From Calonectria ilicicola (Eukaryota; Ascomycota; Sordariomycetes; Hypocreales; Nectriaceae), in contig CP085827.1 in NCBI GenBank assembly GCA_020809705.1, forward strand, positions 6,014,001-6,078,000: a DNA stretch of 64,000 bases, in the 5' to 3' direction. The position numbers and the translations under genes were made by a program. Each line of letters opens with the position of its first letter. Position 1 is the stretch's first letter. This document shows, one piece after another, positions 55,510 to 64,000 of the stretch. Below the pieces are notes generated by a model. It ran no database searches. It had not been told where the DNA came from and was given only the letters and a program-made list of their open reading frames with translations.

Positions 55510-57462
55510 ATGGCCAAAATCGCGGATCCCAATGTCGTCGACTCGGGTTCACCGCAAAAAAGCCGGGCTAGAACCTTCTCTGGATGCTGGACCTGCAGAG
55601 CCAAGCACGTGAAATGCGACGAGGCGCAACCAACATGTAACCGATGCCGTCGGTTAAAGCTGCACTGTGAGGGCTATGGAGTGAAGATATCATGGACCTC
55701 GGTGCGAAGCCCGTCGAACTTCAAGTCAAAATCATCCAAAAGGAAGACCGGCCACATACCCACCCACGGCATCATTACATTTTGTAGGCGCGGTTCCATT
55801 CATCAACGATCGACCACTCGGATTCAGCCAGCGATAACAGACGACTCGCCGTTCAATGAAGACACAGCGACCGTGGAGGAACCTTCCAGACCTGGTGCAG
55901 GTATTTCACCCCAGCCTGTACAAGATTCGCCTCTGGAGGATGATCTGATCACCGATGACTTGTGTGATCAATTGTTCCGCTCTTACGGAACCCTCGGCCA
56001 AGGGTTCTCGAGAGACATTTCATACCCGCTCTCGGTAAGCCTATCAGAAGGCCAAATCGAACCCACGGGCGCCCAAATCGACGACAACAACACTGAGAAA
56101 ATCGACACTCCTCTCCAGTTCGACGAATGTGATTCAAGCTATACCGACACTGCGTGGTTTCCTCAACCTCATTCATACCCTCGCAATTCGAAAGTAGCGT
56201 CTGACTGGATTCCTCGCAATAAAAATACAGTGGACACTAACGCCATAATTGGCTTACGACACTTGGATGTTGTTCCGGATATAACCCTGCAATGCCAACT
56301 GATAGAGCATTGGTCAAATTGTGTCTCTGATGCTTTGAATCCTGTACCTGGGCCCCATAACATTATTCGTACGGCATTCATTCCTATTGCACTCGAGGGA
56401 GCCCGAGCAGATTCCACAACATCTACGGGGGCAACGGCCCTGTTTCATTTGATATGCTCAGCATCGGCGTTTCACCTATCAGCCAGAGGAACCCATGATC
56501 CGAAGCGTAATCTTGAAAAGATTGCCCTCGAGCATCATCATTTAGGCATTGTTCACTTGGGTCAAAATATAAACGAACCCCACAATGAGAGCCAATGCAT
56601 ATCCATCCTCGCCTCTCTGCTCATGTGCATCCTAACTGAAGCTGTGACAGTACCTACGCCTTTTTGGTATGTTCATCTTCGCGGGGCGATAGAATGGGTT
56701 AAAAAGTTTAACCCTCAGATGTGGCACCAGTCTGAATCAGGTTCGGCAGTCTACCAACTCTTCATGGGCATGGCAATTCTTGCCCAGTCCCAATTTCTAT
56801 CAGGCGATCTTGACGATGCCATGTGGGACCTTTCTCCGAGCATGGAACTTCAACCAGATCAATACGTGCTCGAGGCGGCATATGGTGTGTCTCGGCCGAC
56901 TTTACAATTTATTTATGAAATGAATCAGCTCAGAATAGAGTGGGGGTTGTGCCGCGGCCAAAATCCGGATTCTGACGCTGGGATTTCTGAAAGGTTAGAT
57001 GCGCTAGAAGTCGAGCTTTTTCTTTCATTGCCGAAAAGACCTCAATTGACTATGGGCAAGGAACTTGAAGATTTAATACATCACTATGGATATATCTACT
57101 ACTTTGGAGTACTAATTTATCTCAAGCGGACGGTCAGGGATAGACGACTGGAAGAGGTTCAAGTTTTGGTTGAACAATCCTTACCACATATTGAATCGCT
57201 CGCATTGTGTACCAACAGACCATTTTGCCCAGGTCTTTGGCCTATTGCAATAATAGCCTTTGAAGCAGAACGATCAGTATTGCAGAACCGTATTCTAAAT
57301 TGTCTCAGGACCTTTGCAGACCGATCGGGCTTGGGCGTTGTCACACAATTGGCAATATTAGTTCAGCAGCTATGGACCCTACGCAAGGAAGAAGGGGATC
57401 TAAACTTGAAATGGCACGACAGTGGTCTTCCATCAATGAATAGTTGTTTTATTCTCTTCTAG
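55510..57462 (+). CDS. Zn2Cys6 fungal transcription factor
   Basis: A single open frame of 650 residues from the first ATG. The binuclear zinc cluster is complete: Cys26, 29, 36, 43, 46 and 53 in GCWTCRAKHVKCDEAQPTC and NRCRRLKLHCEGY (spacing 2-6-6-2-6). A basic linker follows (SFKSKSSKRKTGH by composition), then an acidic Ser/Thr region, and from about residue 250 a helical region typical of the fungal-specific regulator domain (LQCQLIEHWSNCVSDALNP, ATALFHLICSASAFHLS, SILASLLMCILTEAV). It should bind CGG-type sites in the nucleus. Its targets may include the hydrolase genes just downstream on the same strand, a common arrangement but only inferred here. Confidence 0.9.
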   Translation: MAKIADPNVVDSGSPQKSRARTFSGCWTCRAKHVKCDEAQPTCNRCRRLKLHCEGYGVKISWTSVRSPSNFKSKSSKRKTGHIPTHGIITFCRRGSIHQRSTTRIQPAITDDSPFNEDTATVEEPSRPGAGISPQPVQDSPLEDDLITDDLCDQLFRSYGTLGQGFSRDISYPLSVSLSEGQIEPTGAQIDDNNTEKIDTPLQFDECDSSYTDTAWFPQPHSYPRNSKVASDWIPRNKNTVDTNAIIGLRHLDVVPDITLQCQLIEHWSNCVSDALNPVPGPHNIIRTAFIPIALEGARADSTTSTGATALFHLICSASAFHLSARGTHDPKRNLEKIALEHHHLGIVHLGQNINEPHNESQCISILASLLMCILTEAVTVPTPFWYVHLRGAIEWVKKFNPQMWHQSESGSAVYQLFMGMAILAQSQFLSGDLDDAMWDLSPSMELQPDQYVLEAAYGVSRPTLQFIYEMNQLRIEWGLCRGQNPDSDAGISERLDALEVELFLSLPKRPQLTMGKELEDLIHHYGYIYYFGVLIYLKRTVRDRRLEEVQVLVEQSLPHIESLALCTNRPFCPGLWPIAIIAFEAERSVLQNRILNCLRTFADRSGLGVVTQLAILVQQLWTLRKEEGDLNLKWHDSGLPSMNSCFILF

Positions 57463-57842
57463 GGCATTACCAAAGCTTCGGAAAGAATCCTGCTACTTTA
57501 GTGGAGAAAATGGCGCTAGAAAGGCATCTGTCCCCAAGCCATTCGAATCCTTTTCTAATAGTTAGAAAGATTCGTATTAAATCATAGTTTTACATTCACA
57601 ATCGAAGGCGATAGTATTTAATCAGATGGGATTCATGTGCAATCTCCTTTTGAGGATGGAGATTTATTTGTTTTTGAATAACGGGTTGGGTGGAAAGCGA
57701 AGCTAACGAAACGCGGCGTCAGCACTAGGGGTGTTGAGCGGGGTCTACCTCAGATTACCGACACTGCCTGTTCAACGAAGCTGTGATTTTCCTTCAGCCG
57801 TATTTGATTCTTTCCTTCGCTCAAGTGAGTGACACAGTCATA
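57463..57842 (+). other. intergenic region upstream of the alpha/beta hydrolase
   Basis: 380 nt; no ORF or motif of note. The hydrolase frame is open to 57783 but begins there only with GTG. Confidence 0.4.
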
Positions 57843-58661
57843 ATGGATGCTTGCGGTGCTGAAACAACACTTTCTCATCTCTCTCTCAATGAGGAGTACA
57901 ATACGTCACTTTTGATAATCCATGGCGCTTTTGACTCCTCTCAGACCTGGGGTCATCTTGAACAATCAGTTTCACATCACCTCTTGATTCCTGATCTACC
58001 ACAACATGGCAAATCTTCCGGCTTCAAACCCCTTACATTTGAGTACACAACAGCTCTGTTGGCAAAACTTGTCACTGAGAAGGCGCGGCAAGGCAAAGCA
58101 CATCTAGTTGGTCACTCGATGGGCGCCAATTTAGCTCTCCATTTTGCGATTACCCACCCTGACTTGTTACTATCTGTCTATGTTTCTGGGACTGCCCAAA
58201 CCTCCAACACACAGCTGATGCCCTATGGCATGTCACTAGAAGGACTTTTGATTTCAGCACTTCCGAAGCGACTGATCAATCATTTTATCGATGCAAGAGA
58301 AGATATGCACGTAAAAGCCGCATGGGGTGGTTTGCGTTCATTGCAATTAAGCCAGCAGATTGTAGCAATCACTGGAACACCGCTACGGTATATCATTTCG
58401 GACATGGCGGCCCAGAAAATCAAGGAAAAGGGAGTGCGTGTGCTAGCCGTTGCGGCAACGAAACAGGGACCATTGCCCACCAACGATAGTGAAGATGTCG
58501 CCAAGTTAGTGGCTCATTTGCTCGGGGGTGCCGCTGTGGCTGTGCCTTCAATGCGACATGCAATGCACGTACAAGATCCCGATTTACTCGGAAGAGGAAT
58601 ATCTGCCTGGGTACAGGGAGTTGGTTTGCCAGAGGAGTTTGTTCCATTAAGCTTGGAATGA
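57843..58661 (+). CDS. alpha/beta-hydrolase fold enzyme
   Basis: A single exon of 272 residues from the first in-frame ATG. The fold landmarks are in order: LLIIHGAFDSSQTWGHL (oxyanion HG motif, residues ~22-38), LLIPDLPQHGKSSG, the nucleophile elbow GHSMGA, DVAKLVAHLLGG with the late acid region, and MRHAMHVQDP carrying the probable catalytic His. No signal peptide is seen, so it is probably cytosolic. The substrate (ester, lactone or other) cannot be told from sequence. Confidence 0.88.
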   Translation: MDACGAETTLSHLSLNEEYNTSLLIIHGAFDSSQTWGHLEQSVSHHLLIPDLPQHGKSSGFKPLTFEYTTALLAKLVTEKARQGKAHLVGHSMGANLALHFAITHPDLLLSVYVSGTAQTSNTQLMPYGMSLEGLLISALPKRLINHFIDAREDMHVKAAWGGLRSLQLSQQIVAITGTPLRYIISDMAAQKIKEKGVRVLAVAATKQGPLPTNDSEDVAKLVAHLLGGAAVAVPSMRHAMHVQDPDLLGRGISAWVQGVGLPEEFVPLSLE

Positions 58662-58928
58662 TGGGAAAGGATGGAACTAAATATTCAAGACATAGTCCAT
58701 ATTCTCATATTGATGGCTCGGTGGCATAGGCAGCGAAAATAGTGCTGGTACCGATATTTCCGAAGCCATGGCCAAAATCACACTAAACTTACCGGTTGTG
58801 GCAATATCATGTGTCTATGACGTGGCCCTCTTCCTCCACTTTTAAATCTAGGTGCCTTGAATAGGACCTTTTTTTCCCACTGTCCCACGGTCTTCTTCGG
58901 CGTCATTGAGTTCAGCCTCATCATCGTA

Positions 58929-60824
58929 ATGCATCTTCATCATTTCATTCTAGTAATAATAACAATTACAGTCCATGCATATGGAAATCTTGACATATTG
59001 CCATCACAAAATGGCAAAGCATCAGATTGCCCATTGGCTGGCCCAGCATTTCCTTCGCCTTCACGTCTCTCAAGTAGTCCCTTATTTTTAAATTCATTGT
59101 TTGAGTTTGAGCGATTTCTAGCCATAAAGAGCCTCGGGATAATGGCCAATGACACCGCACTAGCCATTGCAATATTTTCTGCTAAGGAGAATCGAACGTT
59201 GTACGAGCGGTACTATACACCCTCAATCGATGTTGGTGTTGAAAAGGTTGACCGAGACTCTATTTTTCGCGTCGCAAGCGTGACTAAAGTCTTTACTGTT
59301 TGGACTATACTTGCAGTCATTGGGGATTCACGGTTCAATGATCCCATCACCAAATATATTCCCGAATTGACTAATCACGCAACTCACCTTGAGTACGATG
59401 ATATCGAAAATGTTAGATGGGAAGATGTTACTCTGGGGGACCTTGCTAGCCAGTCTGCTGGGATAGCGAGAGATGGTAAGTTACAGGTCCGAACTCAGCC
59501 AACCATCGCATATTATAATGCTAAAAGACTCCAGTGGGGCTTTTTGATTTGATGCTCAATGTCCCTGGCGGAAGCCCGGAAAGTTTGGGATTCCCTGTAT
59601 TGGACAAAGCTGAACTTCCGGTTTGTGGAGGGAATCTTACCCAGCCACCATGCACGAGAAAAGGCACGCCATGTTCGAGAAATTGCCCTTACACTCACTG
59701 CTGACAAGTATCATTTAGAATTCTTGGACCTTTTACTGAAAAAGTCACCAACTTGGCCATCGGCACATTCGCCGGCATATAGCAACATCGCATTTACCCT
59801 CCTCGATTACGCCCTTCAGACAATTACTGGAAAAAGTCTAGAAACTGTCATGGCCGAGTCTATCTTCAAACCTCTCGGTATGAAACATAGCAGCTACAAA
59901 TCAACACCCCCAGCTGGCGGCGTTATCCCTGGAGACGCCGTGAATACGTCATGGGCCGTTGACTTTGGTACAGACAACGCGGCAGGGTCCATATACATGT
60001 CGACCGGGGATCTAACTAAGGCTGGTCAAGCAATTTTACAGTCTACCTTGTTGAACCCAGCCCTCACTCGTCGCTGGCTGAAGCCAAAAGTCATGACGGG
60101 ATATTTAGGTGCCGCTGTCGGTGCACCTTGGGAAATTACTTTCTTACAGTCGCCCAATAATAGATTGGTGCCTTATTACATCAAGGATGGAGATCTCATT
60201 GCGTATCATTCTTCAATCGTCTTGTCTCCACAACATGATATCGGGTTTACCATTCTTACCGCTGGGTCCCGAGAACTTAATGCGGCCAGGATCAGAAATT
60301 TGCTAAAAATAAAATTAGCAGAAATTTTCATGCCTTCTATCGAAGAACAAGCCAGGTTAGAAGCAGGGGTCAATTTTAATGGCACGTATCGGGACCAAGC
60401 AACCAACAGTTCTGTAATAATCGTGGCAGGATACAAAGGGCATCCAGGCCTCAGTATTCGATCTCTTGTAAGTCGAAGCATCCCGCTAATTGGACCCGGC
60501 TCTTCACCAAAGGGTCCGATGGCATCCAGGTTTGGTATTGGAAACACCACCAGGCTATACCCGACTACCCTTCGAACTATGACACGCCACTCCAATGGAC
60601 ATGGGACATATGAATCTCGCTTAGGATTCCGCGCCTCATGGAGTACATCTTTGGATCTGCCTGGTACAATTATAGACCAGTGCATTGGAGCCTGGGCAAG
60701 TCTGGATGGGGTCAACTATGGCAAAGTAGCCTTTGATGACTGGATATTCAACATTTCGGAAGATGGAAGAGCAACCAGTGTGAATATTCGTATGCTTAAA
60801 TTAAATTTGATTAGAATTAGTTAA
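58929..60824 (+). CDS. secreted beta-lactamase-related serine hydrolase
   Basis: Three exons: 58929-59475, 59535-59663 and 59719-60824; 593 residues. Intron 1 (59 nt) is GTAAGT...CCAG. Intron 2 (55 nt, 59664-59718) begins GC and ends CTGAC...TTTAG, apparently a GC-AG intron, because no GT site keeps the frame without a stop. A hydrophobic N-terminus (FILVIITITVHAYG) suggests secretion. The class C beta-lactamase/PBP motifs are S117-V-T-K120 in VASVTKVFTVW and Y246-S-N248 in PAYSNIAFTLLDYAL. Family members in fungi include transesterases, lactonases and peptidases; activity on beta-lactams is not implied. The C-terminal ~200 residues match the less conserved beta-rich extension. Confidence 0.85.
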
Positions 60825-61453
60825 TCGCATTATCAGTAATCCTTAACATGCCTATTTATTGCGTGTGATGATTTATAGGAATTTCAAGGGACCCATCCAA
60901 TTAAATTATATCTAGGACTTTGAACAAAATTCGTGATTTGCCCCAGGCTCGCTGGATTCTCTCAACACGTCGCCCAAGCCAAATTTTAGTTAATTCCCGG
61001 AAAGTATTGAAGTGGCACGTCTTTGTAACATCATCATTCCAAATCACAAGTTTCTGAATTGGATTTGCCAATAGGCCGTAAACTCCTATTGGGCCAAGAC
61101 ATGTTTAATTTCATTCCACCAAACTCGCCACCTAATCTAGTTAGTATTCGCCACGCCGAGCTTCAACTTTAAATCTAAACGCCGCTATCTCCATCCAATA
61201 AGACCAAATTATGTGGGGAAATTCCATGAAGAGGGAGCTAATAAGTATGAGGGTGTTGTCACGGGCTTCAGTAATGTTGAAAGTCCTGTGTATTGACCAG
61301 GGTTTGACCCCTGCTGGTACCGGTACTTATATCTGATGCAGTTATGCAGAAAATATCCTTCTACCCAGTCCGGGTTTAATCCCTGTACATCGTCCTCCAA
61401 CAGGTGTCGTCCAACCGCATTTTCAGATCCGGTCAGGCTATATTTCCGCAGTC
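60825..61453 (+). other. intergenic region upstream of the bZIP gene
   Basis: 629 nt without a supported gene. Two short segments (CAGGGTTTGACCCCTG near 61299 and CGGGTTTAATCCCTG near 61371) resemble T arms, but no tRNA can be folded around them. Confidence 0.4.
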
Positions 61454-62380
61454 ATGGATTCGACCAACAACCCGGCATCTAACGAGCTTATACCCATAGC
61501 TCCCATGTCACAAAGAATCGGAGCACAGGATTCCATCGATGACTGGACTGGAGTAACAGACACTAAACAGAGAAAACGCCTTCAGAATCGACTAAACCAG
61601 AGAGCATACAGTTGGCTTCCCGTCCAAACTGCTTAATCGCGCTAATATGTCTGCTCAGGAAAAAGGAAGCTTACTGGACAAGATAACCAAGAAACAACTG
61701 AAGCTGGGCCGTCTCAACCGAACTCAACTGTTCCGGCAGAGAGCTCAAACGACACCACGCGCTCTCTTCCCAAAATTGAATTTGATGAGCACTTGCTCTG
61801 GCTTTGTCCTAGCAGGGAGGAGAAAACACTCACCTTTGCTAGAAGGGCAATGCAGGACTTCTCAGCCGGCTGCCCAAGTCCCGTAGCTCTACCTAACTTG
61901 ATCCGTATCAATGTCTTGAATGCTGTCACGCACAACGCCAAATTGCTCGGCTGGGATCTAAAAGGCTTCTGTGCAGAAGAATTCATTTCACCATTCAATC
62001 AGAGCGGTCCCGGGCTTCCCGCCACAATGCCAGAAGTACAATATCCAACAGCACTTCAACCAACACCAACTCAGCTTGCAATGGTACACCACCCCTGGTC
62101 TGACCTTATTCCTATTCCGGGATTTCGAGATAATTTACTCAGAGCTGTGGAGCTCGGGCTTGATGAGGATCTGATATGTGAAGACTTCTTTCGAGTTGAC
62201 GAAGAAAATTACGGCGATGCATCTTTGATCGTCTGGGGTGAACCCTGGGACCCTCGGGGATGGGAGGCCAGCGTTGCATTTTTACAAAAATGGGGATGGT
62301 TGTTGAAGGGATGTGGGGATATTCTAGAGGCTACAAACCACTGGCGCCAAAAGAGGGGAGAAAGGAAAATAAAATTCTAG
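61454..62380 (+). CDS. bZIP transcription factor with DUF3425 domain
   Basis: Two exons, 61454-61610 and 61659-62380, with a 48-nt intron (GTTGGC donor, GCTAAT branch, CTCAG acceptor); 292 residues. The basic region is seen as DDWTGVTDTKQRKRLQNRLN followed by QRAYRKRK (residues ~29-56); the intron falls inside it and its removal restores the basic motif. No long leucine zipper is obvious, as is common in this class. The C-terminal DUF3425 contains NLIRINVLNAVTHNAKLLG and the final WGEPWDPRGWEASVAFLQKW. These factors are widespread in filamentous fungi and mostly of unknown role. The donor is weak, but the reading frame leaves little choice. Confidence 0.87.
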
Positions 62381-64000
62381 CCACAATATTTCGGACGCGT
62401 TTGCTTTTGCATAGAATAGAGGAATTTAAGGTCATGTTTCATAGAAGGAAAATTCATTTCTGACAAATATTAAACGTCATAGTACCTACATGGCCAAGAG
62501 CATTGCATATGGTGATGCGAAACTGTTTGAAACAAGTGGAGTAAAACAAGAAGCTAAATTCAAATTTACACACACCTCCTCCTTATCCTTCAAACTATTA
62601 CTTGAATCCTTTTATCCAGGTTGGCTAACCATGCCGATAGATTGACTCTTCTATTCTACAGTTTGCTTGAATCGTGAATGCGGGAAATGAAATGCAAATT
62701 TCTTCTCGGCTTTAGGGCGGAAATGATACCGAGATTCGACCAATGGGCACCTCTTCCACGTCTCCACAAGGATGACCAGCTGTGTGTAACTTGCACATTA
62801 TTCAACGAGAAAGCCAGCTCTGATAGTGCTGTAGTGTGCCAAAAGAAAAAAAAAGACCGTTCTTAGTTCTTTTGATATGCAAAACACTCTATTTATGCTC
62901 TTTCATCACTTCCAGAGTTCGCTCGTGCAAATTGACTTCTATAGGGTAAGCAGGGACATTCTTCGTTGAATTTGATCTGGAATTAATAGCTTGATTTTGA
63001 TGAAGAGCGTTGCTAGATTAAAAATATCTAGGGCATGTTCTTTTCGTTACTAATGTAGACCATCATGTTGAATAAGTTGCCGTGAGTTACAAAAGTACTG
63101 GGGATAAATGCTTGTTCAAGCGTCTATATGCTCCAGTTCAAGTTCCTGTGACTTTGAGTGGTCCAGGTTTGACATAAATAAGAGATCGGAGTTTTTTTTT
63201 GTTGCGAATATTTGCGTCTATCAGATTCATTTAGGCCGGTATTTTGTCCATAAAGTAGCTTTCCATTTCAATAATGCTGGACCCGCTTGACTCGGCAAGC
63301 GAGTCTTGCCGGCGCGATTCATAAATATTATGCAAACATATACAAGTCTGTGCACTGCACAGATATGGCCAATAACACTCGTATTATTGTTGCACCATGG
63401 TAGGACAATTCTTGAATCGTGCAGGAAACTAATTCCCTCAACAGCTGGTATTAAACCGACATTTATTCTTCTGCGGCAAGACGAGACGTGGAGCACATCG
63501 GAGAGATACTGGAAAGATCGTTGGCAATTTGGCTGAATTGAGTTTGAACTCCAGTTTGATTGAACGTGCCAGGTTTCGTATTTGACAAGACTCCAGGTGC
63601 CTCCGAGACGGGGTCATGCGGGGTACTAGCGATGATCCACGATTAATAAATGAAGACCAATATTCGCGGGGAAAGATAGCCCGAAAACTGGACCCAGCAA
63701 AAGGATCATCGTTGATGCGGGGAAAGTTTATGTCAGGCGGGATGCTTCTGTGGAGGAGTCCCCATCGTCGTATGACTCGAGGTTGCATTAGCTATTGCAA
63801 ATGCGGGACATGCGCACAATTATTTTAGAGGGACATTCTACAAATCCACAATCAACAGCTGGCGAGTAAAAGGTCCGAATATCGGCATGCTGAACCTGGC
63901 CTTGTGCAGTAGGACCCATTGCTGTTGGCTGCCTGCGAAGCCATTTGGAAATAAACGTGGAAATGCGAACGGGAAACGACCCTAGACAGGCGAGTTTCCG
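62381..64000 (+). other. 1.6-kb region without supported gene
   Basis: A small hairpin, GGCAAG-CGAGT-CTTGCC, is present at 63294-63310. Frames up to 116 codons exist on the minus strand (63438-63788) but have no domain and overlap plus-strand frames of similar size. No other structure is seen. Confidence 0.4.

Noticed and set aside
61290..61400. T-arm-like stretches suggesting a tRNA
   Set aside because: No matching acceptor stem, D arm or anticodon arm could be found around them.
63438..63788. 116-codon minus ORF near the right edge
   Set aside because: No domain, and plus-strand frames of similar length overlap it.

Overview
The window is nuclear DNA of a filamentous ascomycete. Most multi-exon genes carry short introns of 47-71 nt with GT...AG ends, and the gene content is typical of Hypocreales: a GH74 xyloglucanase with a C-terminal CBM1, a GPI-type WSC protein, a NACHT/STAND protein, a Zn2Cys6 factor and a bZIP/DUF3425 factor. 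Trichoderma or a close relative is my best guess, from the Cel74A-like enzyme and the proto-xylanase-regulator motif upstream of it. The genus is inference. No mobile element, CRISPR array or rRNA was recognised.

Layout. 0-2 kb: C-terminal part of a probable fungal transcription factor (+) and a DUF3712 membrane protein (-). 4-8.7 kb: amidase (+) converging on a secreted GMC oxidoreductase (-). 10.4-18.1 kb (-): a 745-residue uncharacterised nuclear-type protein, a WSC-domain cell-wall protein with a His-rich spacer, and a gene interrupted by one in-frame TAA. 18.8-21.3 kb (-): xyloglucanase cel74a with likely XYR1/CRE1 motifs upstream. 22.5 kb: tRNA-Leu(AAG) with a canonical intron. 23.8-29.7 kb: 2-hydroxyacid dehydrogenase (+), a NACHT protein (-), and a divergent N4-glycosyl-asparaginase-like hydrolase (+). 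32.4-36.3 kb: a 1279-residue uncharacterised protein with pentapeptide repeats (+). 39.7-45.3 kb (-): an MFS sugar transporter, a 12-bp minisatellite, a Baeyer-Villiger monooxygenase and a DUF4267 membrane protein. 46.6-54.1 kb: a C2H2 protein, a 75-residue small gene, a secreted CrtC/AttH-like protein and pyroglutamyl peptidase I (all +), then an 86-residue small ORF (-). 54.9 kb: an interrupted tRNA-Cys. 55.5-62.4 kb, all +: Zn2Cys6 factor, alpha/beta hydrolase, secreted beta-lactamase-like hydrolase, bZIP/DUF3425 factor.

The most unusual observation is the tRNA-Cys(GCA) gene at 54945-55073. It folds into a perfect 72-nt tRNA-Cys, including U73, only if 57 nt are removed from the 3' strand of the D stem. 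The removed segment begins GTGAGT and ends CAG, with a TTAAC branch-like sequence 11 nt before the end, so it looks like a spliceosomal intron rather than a normal 37/38 tRNA intron. Otherwise the genes do not form one obvious pathway. Several encode secreted or cell-wall products or small-molecule oxidoreductases and hydrolases, which fits a saprotrophic or mycoparasitic life style. All exon joins were deduced by eye from reading frame, splice consensus and remembered family similarity.
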